Notes under the pieces: model-generated
What the model saw: only the letters and a program-made list of their open reading frames with translations
Database searches by the model: none
Told to the model about the DNA's origin: nothing
Program-made: the position numbers and the translations under genes
In this document: positions 33,839 through 41,904 of the stretch, one piece after another
How the letters are laid out: the number at the start of each line of letters is the position of its first letter
Position numbering within the stretch: the stretch's first letter is position 1
Origin: a virus
IMG/VR virus record: IMGVR_UViG_3300034071_001545
Span: 1 to 55,982 of that record
DNA length: 55,982 nt
Reading direction: 5' to 3' (one strand)

Positions 33839-35953
33839 TTATAAGTTTTTCCATCCTTCTTCTACATTTGGACCAAAATGATAATTTTTAGTTTTAGATT
33901 GTGCTTTCTCGATCATACCCAATTGCACCGACACGTCAATTATTGTTGGAAGTTGTCTCGATTTCCCCTTTATCTGCTTTATAACTTTTTCGTCACTTGC
34001 TCCATAAATATATGTATAATCTTCTGCTCGTAAAGTTTCCCAGTGCGCGTCGTCTGGAACTGTCACACCAACATTTCTTAATACGGCAGGTTGGTCCACA
34101 TATAAATCGCCAATTCTGAATTCTATCATCGGAGGATATATAAATCCACTTTCTCTTCCGGTAGAATTCGTGTCTTCTCCAGTAAATCCACCGTCTTGTT
34201 CGGCTGTTTGAAATGCTCTATCTGTATACTTACTCGGTCTCGTTAATCCTACCAAATAATTAACTCTTTCCCAGTTAGGAACTAGTTCGTATATACTATT
34301 TGCATATACTCTGAAATTAAAACTCACATCTCTGCTAAACCCCTTATACACAAAAAGTTTATCTGCACGACCCATATACTTAATATCCTCCCAATCAGCA
34401 GTATTATTGTCTTGTATACTACCAAGCGTTGCTCTGAATGGAATATACGTTTCGTGGATTAAATCATAAAAATAAAAGAATATAATGTCCTTCGATTGGT
34501 TCTCTGAGTATCCTTTTATGTTGTCTGGCAAAGTTCCTCTTTTTTGTTTCAATCCATACCCCGAATCATATGGGGTTAGTTTGTTGTATTCATCCGCAGC
34601 TCCTACGTCTTTTATTTTTCTTGCTGCTTTTGCGAATCCACGGTTGTCCATAGTAAATCCATATTGTACTTCGCCTTTTTCTCTTATGTATTTTACGAAT
34701 GGACCTTCCGATACAGTAGAAAATGAAACATCGCGAGATGTACCAGGTATATCGTTATATACCGGTAGTGCATTGTTGTTTTGATCTACAAGGCGATTAT
34801 ATCGTTCGGCTGATGTTCTAAGTTGAACTGGATCACTGGCGTTAAAGGATTCTAATGCCGAAAACATTTTTTCATATTTTGTTATTATATTGTTTCCAGA
34901 AAATCCGACAGTTTTTTGAACTATGTCTGTTTTGTCCGCATATGAATTATCTTGTACTTCGCTTGCCGCTGGACTAACCTTTGTCTGATATTCTGGGTAA
35001 TATTTATGAAATTTTGTTACCCGTTTGTCTTCTGGATTTGTATTTTGTATTTTTCCGTTATAAAATTCCGAAGTTGCGACTGTTTTTACGGTCATAAACC
35101 CGTTTCCATCTTGTAAAAATTTGTAATATATTCCTTCAAGTCCGGTAGGATATTCTGGTCTAAATTCCCATTTAGTTCCTGGACTTCCTCCAAATGCTCC
35201 CATGGGATTTGTACTAGGTATTAAACTACGAAGTCTATTTATTAATCCTCTCCCCAAATTTGCTAAAAATCCTCCGCCAGCACCAGTAGAATTGTTACTG
35301 TTTACCCAAAATGTATCAAAAGTGGACAAAGACAAAGTTCCAGTTTTGTACCGTAATAATCCGGCTCTGGCTCCGCCCCGTTTGTTTGCATACGTAGAAT
35401 ATGCCAAACTTCCTTGCGTGCCCGTCGCCGTTCCTTCTATCGGCGCGTTTGTAGTATTTTTCGACTGCATTCCCAGTGTACTAAGTAGTGCGTCTTTGAA
35501 AAAATTCAATAGACCACCGCTTGTCTCTAAATGTCTTTGCGGATAATCAATTAATCCAAGTGCACCGGGACGGGCTGTTGCTTTTAGCAAACTTAACGGA
35601 TTATATACTCTAGTTTCATTAAATGCATTTTGCTGTTGAAGTAAAAGTTGTTTTCCTGTGTATAATAATCCAGTACCGCTAACAGAAAATTTTGTCATTC
35701 TTATAACATCTCTGACCGTAGAACCTACGGGAAATGCCGGTGTGTCGTATCTCGTTAAACTTTTTTGAAAATTTGAGTCAGTAAGTTTAGTGTATATATA
35801 TGGTTGATCTGGTCCTATGTCTCCACCCGCTTGATCATATGGACTAAACTTATTATATATGTTACGCTCGTTCCGTTGGAACGAAATAAGATTTTCGGCA
35901 GGCGTACTTCGTCGTAAAGGTGCTAATGGAGCTAAAAATGTGTTGTCTTCCAT
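33839..35953 (-). CDS. Large baseplate/tail protein downstream of the tape measure
   Basis: 704 residues. N-terminal PPL/arginine-rich start, a long Gly/Asn/Ser-rich middle and a C-terminal domain (about 500-704). The C-terminal domain includes RDVSFNFRVYANSIYELVPN, YPPMIEFRIGDLYVDQPAVL and TIIDVSVQLGMIEKAQSKT. The order tape measure, this gene, LysM gene, hub matches contractile-tail gene order, so a tube-initiator or hub-side role (like T4 gp48/gp54) is plausible, but no family is recognised. An ATATTTATA element lies four bases before its ATG. Confidence 0.72.
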   Translation of the reverse strand: MEDNTFLAPLAPLRRSTPAENLISFQRNERNIYNKFSPYDQAGGDIGPDQPYIYTKLTDSNFQKSLTRYDTPAFPVGSTVRDVIRMTKFSVSGTGLLYTGKQLLLQQQNAFNETRVYNPLSLLKATARPGALGLIDYPQRHLETSGGLLNFFKDALLSTLGMQSKNTTNAPIEGTATGTQGSLAYSTYANKRGGARAGLLRYKTGTLSLSTFDTFWVNSNNSTGAGGGFLANLGRGLINRLRSLIPSTNPMGAFGGSPGTKWEFRPEYPTGLEGIYYKFLQDGNGFMTVKTVATSEFYNGKIQNTNPEDKRVTKFHKYYPEYQTKVSPAASEVQDNSYADKTDIVQKTVGFSGNNIITKYEKMFSALESFNASDPVQLRTSAERYNRLVDQNNNALPVYNDIPGTSRDVSFSTVSEGPFVKYIREKGEVQYGFTMDNRGFAKAARKIKDVGAADEYNKLTPYDSGYGLKQKRGTLPDNIKGYSENQSKDIIFFYFYDLIHETYIPFRATLGSIQDNNTADWEDIKYMGRADKLFVYKGFSRDVSFNFRVYANSIYELVPNWERVNYLVGLTRPSKYTDRAFQTAEQDGGFTGEDTNSTGRESGFIYPPMIEFRIGDLYVDQPAVLRNVGVTVPDDAHWETLRAEDYTYIYGASDEKVIKQIKGKSRQLPTIIDVSVQLGMIEKAQSKTKNYHFGPNVEEGWKNL

Positions 35954-35957
35954 AAGT

Positions 35958-35966
35958 TATAAATAT
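35958..35966 (-). promoter_or_regulatory. ATATTTATA element before the 704-residue tail gene
   Basis: Minus strand ATATTTATA; TATTTA lies exactly six bases before the ATG at 35953. It overlaps the stop of the tape-measure gene. Confidence 0.5.
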
Positions 35967-38900
35967 TACGTTACCTTGGCCAGTGTTCTAGAAACTTGTA
36001 TACCGTCCATATTAACCGCGATTGCGCCATCTTTTAGTAGACCAATAAGTTCATCTAATTTTTCAATCATTGCATTTTGATTATTGTTTACATTAACAAC
36101 CGGAGATGCTCCGCCCGCCGTACCTCCAAGTTTTGATATAGCTTCCGTAAGTTTGTCCACCGTTTCTTTGAGTTCATTGATATTCTTGACTTCAACTGCC
36201 ATAGCAACTTGCTTTTCTACATCCGCTTTTGCTTCGGCGCTTAAGGTGGCCGTCGCGTCTCCTCCCCCAAACAATTTACCTACAAAGGGGAGTTTTTTAA
36301 TAACTTCGAATGCATTTTTGAACGGAGAGACCAGTAAGTCAAATACTCCACCCATAACACTCTTTATTCCATTTATTATAGTTTCTCCGATAGAACCATC
36401 TCCACCAAATATACCAGATATGAAATTTATTACAGTTTTAAACGGAGAAATTAAAATATCTACAATAGAAGATCCGACCGATTTGAGTCCGTCCAAAATA
36501 CTTCCCAATATTCCCGAGTCTCCTCCCGAAAACAAGTCGAAGACAAAATCCCACATCCTCCGGAATGGCCACGCCAAGAAGTCGTACACGGTAGAGGCGA
36601 CGGACTTGACTCCGTTGGCTATGGTACCCACGATGCTACTACCTCCTCCCGAAAACAAGTCGAAGACAAAATCCCACATCCTCCGGAATGGCCACGCCAA
36701 GAAGTCGTATACGGTCGCCGCTGTAGACTTAATTCCGCCAAGAATGGTGCCTAGGATTCCCGATCCTCCCCCCGAGAACAGTTCCGACACAAAATCCCAG
36801 AGCTTTCGGTGTGGCCAGGTCAAGAAGTCAAATACCGTTCCGGCAATATTTTTTACAGAATCTACTATCATCGTACCCAAAGTGCCTCCGAGGCCAAATA
36901 TACCAGAAACAAAATTTACTACAGTTCTAAATGGCCAAGTAAGTGCGCTCAATAACATACCTCCGATAGATTTTATTCCATCAACTATTCCGAGTCCTAT
37001 TTCTGATGGAGACGATCCCATCAATTTTTCTTTTATCCAATCGTATACATCTACAAAAGGTTGTATTAATGTATCATATAAGGCACCTCCTATTGCTTTT
37101 ATACCAAGCCATATCCGTTCATACCAACGCGCATTTACAAATTCGTCGCTCGCAAACAAATTACTAAATCGTTTCCACAAAGAAACAACCAATTGAATTG
37201 CACTTATTATTAATCCAATTGGTCCAAGGAATCTTGCAAATGTTCCCAAAAATTTTACAAAGCCTGCGACTCCTTGTAATATTGGTTTAAATGCTTTCCC
37301 TATTCCACTAAGACCGTTAGAAAAAGTACGTACCCTTTCAGCAATCTTTTCAAAAAACTCAGCTATAGCCACAAATGGTTTTGCTCCAGCGGCTCCTTTT
37401 CCGATCATTACTGCCAAGAACGCAAACGCATTAACTGCATATCCTGCCACTTCTGCGAGTTTTTCTACATACGGAACTATGCTTTGCACTCCTCCCAAGA
37501 TGGCAGTCATCACTTTTTCCAACATCAATCCTCCGTCTGTACCGGATCTTAAAGAACTTCCGATTCTATCAAATGGAGTCAAAAACCCACGAATTACAGC
37601 ACCTATAATTTTAAATATCCCCCCTAATAATCTTGCTGCAATTATTATTGGTGGCATTATATTATTTGCAATAGCAAGCAATGAATCTGATATATCTGTC
37701 CAAATTGCATCAAATGCACTGGTCAGTTTATTCATTTCAGATTGCATTAATTGCCGTTTTGCCATTTCTTCCGCCTGTTTTTCCAAATCCTCCGCAGCAG
37801 CTTTTTCGTTTTCTTTTATTTTTTCCTGCATTTCCATGTATTTTTTATACAATTCTGGTTTTGTCTGCTCTAGTTTTGCAAGAAGTTTTTGTTGATTTTG
37901 TTGTTTGATTATTTCGCCCGTTGTCATTCCGGCTGCTTTAGCGAGCGCTTCTTGTTGATATACATTTAATTCTGTAAAGTCTCCAGCTTTTTCGATCTGC
38001 TTAAGCGCAAGCTCTCTAGACTTTACTACATCTCCAGCATATGCTGCTGCTCTGGCTTCTTGGAAATTGAGCGATTTTCCAATCAACGCGGAAGCTTCCA
38101 GTTCGCTCGTAATAGAATCTTGATAATTAAGAAATCCTCTCGCAGATTTTGATAACGAATTTACTGTGGTTCCTAATCGTCTCGCTTCTACGGTAGCACG
38201 CATCAGTGCCATAGGACTCTTGGCAAGAAAGGCAAGAGTTTCTTCCGATGCGTTTGCCATATCATTTAGAACTGCCCTCGGTGCTACTCCACCCATTTCG
38301 GCCAATGCTGCGGCAGATTTTATCATCGAATCGCCAGAACTTCCCGCTTCTTGTGAAATAGACTCAAATAAACCTTTAAATTTTGCTGCGTCTTGGACAT
38401 TCAACCCAAGGTTCGCGGCCATCATGGCAGTATTTGCAATTGCTTCTTTTGTTACAAGTCCAATAACTTGGAATTCATTAGTAAGCGCGGATGCTGCCGC
38501 ATATGCATCTCCGATAGTCACGCCTAAATTTGCCATTTGTACATTAACTTCTCTGACGGCCTTGTCTAACTCTTTAGTTTGACTGACCAAAAATCCCGTG
38601 TTTTGCCTGAAATTTAGCGCCGCTTTATCCAATTCTTTCCAACGATCCAGAGATGCTTTTATGAGTGCCAACCAAGCGGTTAGTCCGCCCTTGGCAATAT
38701 CTGTCACCAGTCCTTTTATCTTTCCGTATCCTACGGATTCACTCAAAAGGTTACTTTCAATAAATTTTCCAATTTGAGCTATGCGTTCGTTTAGATCTTT
38801 TGTTTTCGTGCGTTCTTCTTGCTGCTTTTTTAGAAGTGCTAACGCTTTTTCGTCATTATAAAGACCTGTCTTTTCTAAATTTAATTTATGTTCAATTTGA

Positions 38901-39469
38901 TCGACTAAAATTTTTTGTTGACCTGCTGCTATTAACCCACCCGCAATTTTTTTATTTAATATAGATTGTATATATTCTTCTTGCTTACCTTCTCGCTCTT
39001 TTGCTTTAATTATATCTTTAATAGAACCAATTTCTCTTCGTCTGGCTGCTGCTGTTCTTTCTGTAATTTTTCCGGAAGCTATTTCTTGCTGAAATTGTGC
39101 TTGCTTTTGAGCCAGCATTATATTTTGCTGTTTTATTTGGTCTTTTATAATATCACTTTTATATTCAGAATTTGCCAGTTTACTTTCGTTTTCTGCTATA
39201 TTTTTTTGAATTTTTTGATATACGCCAAGTTCTTTCGCCAAACTACCTTCTAACTGAAGAATTTTTTGTTTTCTAGTTTCAATTTTCTTTGTTAAATCAA
39301 GTATTTCTTCCGTAGATCGTGTTTCTTGTTCCGCCAGTTCTTGTTTTTGTTTTGTGACGCCGCGAGTTCTATCCACTGTTTCCTCTATTTTTTCAAAAAG
39401 CTCTGCCATCGCTTTTGCGCGATCCACGTCTTTAGGATCTATAGAAACATTCTTTTTTTCTTCAGCCAT
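35966..39469 (-). CDS. Tail length tape-measure protein
   Basis: 1167 residues, the largest protein in the window. Residues 1-270 are coiled coil (Glu/Lys/Gln heptads such as EEYIQSILNKKIAGGLIAAG). A helical Ala-rich region and hydrophobic segments (about 600-780) follow. Six tandem 41-residue repeats with a WPFRRMWDFVFDLF core fill about residues 820-1060. The C-terminal coiled coil ends near AVNMDGIQVSRTLAKVT. It spans the tail lumen and sets tail length: at about 0.15 nm per residue the upper limit is about 175 nm. It lies downstream of the gp26/gp51-like pair, the usual chaperone position. An ATATTTATA element lies 20 bases upstream. Confidence 0.9.
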   Translation of the reverse strand: MAEEKKNVSIDPKDVDRAKAMAELFEKIEETVDRTRGVTKQKQELAEQETRSTEEILDLTKKIETRKQKILQLEGSLAKELGVYQKIQKNIAENESKLANSEYKSDIIKDQIKQQNIMLAQKQAQFQQEIASGKITERTAAARRREIGSIKDIIKAKEREGKQEEYIQSILNKKIAGGLIAAGQQKILVDQIEHKLNLEKTGLYNDEKALALLKKQQEERTKTKDLNERIAQIGKFIESNLLSESVGYGKIKGLVTDIAKGGLTAWLALIKASLDRWKELDKAALNFRQNTGFLVSQTKELDKAVREVNVQMANLGVTIGDAYAAASALTNEFQVIGLVTKEAIANTAMMAANLGLNVQDAAKFKGLFESISQEAGSSGDSMIKSAAALAEMGGVAPRAVLNDMANASEETLAFLAKSPMALMRATVEARRLGTTVNSLSKSARGFLNYQDSITSELEASALIGKSLNFQEARAAAYAGDVVKSRELALKQIEKAGDFTELNVYQQEALAKAAGMTTGEIIKQQNQQKLLAKLEQTKPELYKKYMEMQEKIKENEKAAAEDLEKQAEEMAKRQLMQSEMNKLTSAFDAIWTDISDSLLAIANNIMPPIIIAARLLGGIFKIIGAVIRGFLTPFDRIGSSLRSGTDGGLMLEKVMTAILGGVQSIVPYVEKLAEVAGYAVNAFAFLAVMIGKGAAGAKPFVAIAEFFEKIAERVRTFSNGLSGIGKAFKPILQGVAGFVKFLGTFARFLGPIGLIISAIQLVVSLWKRFSNLFASDEFVNARWYERIWLGIKAIGGALYDTLIQPFVDVYDWIKEKLMGSSPSEIGLGIVDGIKSIGGMLLSALTWPFRTVVNFVSGIFGLGGTLGTMIVDSVKNIAGTVFDFLTWPHRKLWDFVSELFSGGGSGILGTILGGIKSTAATVYDFLAWPFRRMWDFVFDLFSGGGSSIVGTIANGVKSVASTVYDFLAWPFRRMWDFVFDLFSGGDSGILGSILDGLKSVGSSIVDILISPFKTVINFISGIFGGDGSIGETIINGIKSVMGGVFDLLVSPFKNAFEVIKKLPFVGKLFGGGDATATLSAEAKADVEKQVAMAVEVKNINELKETVDKLTEAISKLGGTAGGASPVVNVNNNQNAMIEKLDELIGLLKDGAIAVNMDGIQVSRTLAKVT
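36290..37000. repeat. Six tandem 123-bp (41-residue) repeats in the tape measure
   Basis: Matching positions recur every 123 bases at about 36295, 36418, 36541, 36664, 36787 and 36910. The copies at 36541 and 36664 are almost identical over 60 or more bases, while the outer copies have diverged. Unit core: TVYDFLAWPFRRMWDFV. Confidence 0.88.
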
Positions 39470-39489
39470 TTATGTAATAGGTTATCTTA

Positions 39490-39498
39490 TATAAATAT
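39490..39498 (-). promoter_or_regulatory. ATATTTATA element before the tape measure gene
   Basis: Minus strand ATATTTATA, 20 bases before the ATG at 39469, just after the gp51-like gene. Confidence 0.5.
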
Positions 39499-39514
39499 AT
39501 AATAACCACCCTTT

Positions 39515-39817
39515 TTACCTACGTATTCCCGGTCTATCTATCTTTGGCCCACTCGATTTTGGACCTTTAGTGGCATTTTCGTGCTGGTCCGCCTCTTGTT
39601 TTTTGGTATCTACAAGCTTTCTTATATAAAATCTACGTAAATGTATAGGCAAAGCATATACTTCAGTGTGACTAAATGCCCCATTGCTGTAATAACACAG
39701 CGTAAATATCTCTTCGTGTAAACTTACCTTATACTCAGGTGGAAGGCCAAAAGAAGTCAACACCCAGTGGCATTGCCATCCTTTCGTTATGCCCACAGGC
39801 ACTGCAAGTAAAATCAA
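39515..39817 (-). CDS. gp51-like tail/baseplate assembly protein, out-of-frame overlap with gp26-like gene
   Basis: Up to 100 residues. The recognisable part begins at PPEYKVSLHEEIFTLCYYSN and continues with EVYALPIHLRRFYIRKL and a charged tail ending GIRR; this matches the small T4-like gp51 proteins of marine phages. The first about 25 codons overlap the gp26-like gene in another frame (83 bases) and are probably not conserved. No ATG lies close to the conserved part, so the protein may start from the distant ATG at 39817, from a GTG/TTG, or be made by +1 frameshifting from the gp26-like gene. Confidence 0.7.
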   Translation of the reverse strand: MILLAVPVGITKGWQCHWVLTSFGLPPEYKVSLHEEIFTLCYYSNGAFSHTEVYALPIHLRRFYIRKLVDTKKQEADQHENATKGPKSSGPKIDRPGIRR

Positions 39818-40571
39818 ACGTCATGTCTAGGTCGGGAGTATTTTCTCGGATATGTTTACGCAGTGATATACTATCTTTAGCAAGCATGTTATCTACAAAT
39901 TTTTTGACCACCCCCCTGTCGTTACTTCCGTCAACAGACACAATACTATATTTCAATCTGGTTGTCATTTCTGGTGCATTTGCTTTTGATATTTTTGCAA
40001 GACCTTTCAATTCTGCGTCAATATCTCCTTCGTCTTTGTGGGTCAATAGTCTATAAACTACAGTCTTTTTTGAGACAGGTAGCTCAAACAAAAATGCATT
40101 TTCTCCCCTTGTATATTTGCTAAAATCAAACTCCTTAGACTTCAATTCTGCCAAGTTTATTTTTACTTCGTTTTCTTCACCGCACTTTGGACAAGTAATT
40201 TTTGCAGGATATTCATCTCCATAAGCAAGTCTGCGGGCTGCTACAAATATGGCATTTTTATCTCCTATAAGAATATCGTCGAGTTTAACGTTTGGTGTGA
40301 CAATCAATGCCTTTAACAATTCATCCAATACTACACCCTTCTTAATAAGATTTTGATTGGTAAGAATATCTTCTTCACGAGCAGTCATATACTTCAATTG
40401 TATACGACCAGAACTAAGTGGAGAAGAAAGCGGATAAAAATAACCCTCCGATGGCAAATCAATATATTCCGTTGGAAAATCGAGCTTCTGTTCTGCTTGT
40501 ACAGGTGGAGCTACTTGTGGTGCTGCTGGTTGTGTATTTTGCTTTGTAACAGGTATTGTATTATTATCCAT
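39735..40571 (-). CDS. T4 gp26-like baseplate hub / tail assembly protein
   Basis: 278 residues. FPTEYIDLPSEGYFYPLSSP (about 30) and QLKYMTAREEDILTNQNLI are the signature of the gp26 family of T4-like phages. CPKCGEE (about 135) and CSACGHN near the C-terminus form a zinc site. It ends GVDFFWPST. T4 gp26 takes part in baseplate hub assembly. Here it lies between tail tube and tape measure, the place of tail assembly chaperones in simpler phages, and overlaps a gp51-like gene out of frame. Confidence 0.85.
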   Translation of the reverse strand: MDNNTIPVTKQNTQPAAPQVAPPVQAEQKLDFPTEYIDLPSEGYFYPLSSPLSSGRIQLKYMTAREEDILTNQNLIKKGVVLDELLKALIVTPNVKLDDILIGDKNAIFVAARRLAYGDEYPAKITCPKCGEENEVKINLAELKSKEFDFSKYTRGENAFLFELPVSKKTVVYRLLTHKDEGDIDAELKGLAKISKANAPEMTTRLKYSIVSVDGSNDRGVVKKFVDNMLAKDSISLRKHIRENTPDLDMTFDFTCSACGHNERMAMPLGVDFFWPST

Positions 40572-40630
40572 ATGTAGTATAACGTTTGTTTATTCATATA
40601 TATGAACTAAAATTAGTTTTTGTATATATA

Positions 40631-40660
40631 AAAAGTTTCTGCCGCTAAAAAGCGGCAGAA
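40631..40660 (-). terminator. Rho-independent terminator after the 40686-41903 gene
   Basis: Ten-bp stem TTCTGCCGCT/AGCGGCAGAA with a four-base loop. On the minus strand it is followed by AACTTTTTATAT. Confidence 0.88.
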
Positions 40661-40685
40661 CGAGGAGGTTATTTATATATTTTAA

Positions 40686-41903
40686 TTATTTTAATCCTTT
40701 TTTCTTCAACAGATATTGACGTAGCCGGTTCATCTTTGCTTGTTTGGCAGCTTTTTCAGATGCAGCAAGGTTTGCAATATCTGGTTCGGATGTATCTGTT
40801 TCTGTTCCTGCGTCCGCTTTTGCTTTTTCTATTGCGGTCTGAATTACCTTGGCATCCATACTTAGCGGAGTTTCTTCGCTATTTTTTTCAGCAATAGCGT
40901 CAATAACTTCCTGCTCTGTTGCATTTGGATTATACTTTACAAATTCCGCGACGGCTTCTTCTGTTCTGACAATTTCAGCCTGTGATCCTGTTCCAGTTGA
41001 TACAACCGGAGATGTTTTTGGACGACCCAGATTTGGATTGGTTCCTGTTTTTTGATATGAACCTTTTGGAGCCTCTGTTGGTGTGCCATCTGGTATTGTC
41101 TTGTGTCCTTTAACGGCCCACCCTGTTGGCGAGTTTGGATCTTCTACTTTAAACTTGTTACCAACCGCACCTTTTACGCGAGCCATTTCGTCAATTTCTT
41201 CACGTATCATTGACAGTATTTCTTCCTTTAGACTACCAACTTTTTGTGGGTTGGCTGGTTTCTTAACCACGGGAAGTTTTTTACCTTCTTTCTTTTCTTT
41301 TGGTTCTGACGTTGGAGTTAATGACTTTGAGTCAGCAACGGCTTCAGTGTGATCGGTTGACTCCTTTGCTTTCTTAAAGCCAGACAATCCTTTTGTTTCG
41401 TCCAGTTTTGACTTTTTGATAGCAATCACTTCTTCTGCGATTACTTTGAGCAGTTCTTTTAGTTCTGATTTTTTCATAGTGTTGTGAGGTATTTTATTTG
41501 AAGTTTCTATCCACTTTTTAATGCCATCTAAACTCGCGTCGTTAGAATCGACGCTGTATAATTTTCCGTCTGGACCGACTGCCGAATATAGTGTTCCAGT
41601 ACTATCCCTGTCGCTATCATCTTGCCATATCAGTCTGAACTTTCCTTTTGATGTTTCTATATCATAATGCTCGTCGTCTCCGTGCATTTCTTTTATAATG
41701 TCTTTTATCAACGTTTTTAGTTCTGATTTTTTCATAGTGTTTTCTTTGAGGTTAATTCTTCTGGCGTAATCTTCTGCCGCTTTAGTTGATGTATCTATTA
41801 TGTTCTTGATATATTGTTCTCTCTTTTTTGGATCGCGTTCTAGATCTTGCAGACTAGCTTCTAGTTGGCCGATTTTGAAAAGATGTTTCGGTGAGTTGTC
41901 CAT
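40686..41903 (-). CDS. Modular tagged protein with two internal tag copies
   Basis: 405 residues from the ATG at 41903, one base after the upstream stop (TAATATG); a longer frame to 42032 would lie wholly inside the upstream gene. The recurrent tag appears twice inside: MKKSELKTLIKDIIKEM (Met at about 41731) and MKKSELKELLKVIAEEV (Met at about 41477), each preceded by the same AACACT-ATG context. A third tag-like helix without Met is LKEEILSMIREEIDEM. Between them are small domains, including one with KGKFRLIWQDDSDRDSTGTL. The C-terminus is Lys/Ala-rich. It looks like several tagged genes fused in one frame. Function unknown; probable virion component. Confidence 0.72.
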   Translation of the reverse strand: MDNSPKHLFKIGQLEASLQDLERDPKKREQYIKNIIDTSTKAAEDYARRINLKENTMKKSELKTLIKDIIKEMHGDDEHYDIETSKGKFRLIWQDDSDRDSTGTLYSAVGPDGKLYSVDSNDASLDGIKKWIETSNKIPHNTMKKSELKELLKVIAEEVIAIKKSKLDETKGLSGFKKAKESTDHTEAVADSKSLTPTSEPKEKKEGKKLPVVKKPANPQKVGSLKEEILSMIREEIDEMARVKGAVGNKFKVEDPNSPTGWAVKGHKTIPDGTPTEAPKGSYQKTGTNPNLGRPKTSPVVSTGTGSQAEIVRTEEAVAEFVKYNPNATEQEVIDAIAEKNSEETPLSMDAKVIQTAIEKAKADAGTETDTSEPDIANLAASEKAAKQAKMNRLRQYLLKKKGLK

Positions 41904-41904
41904 A

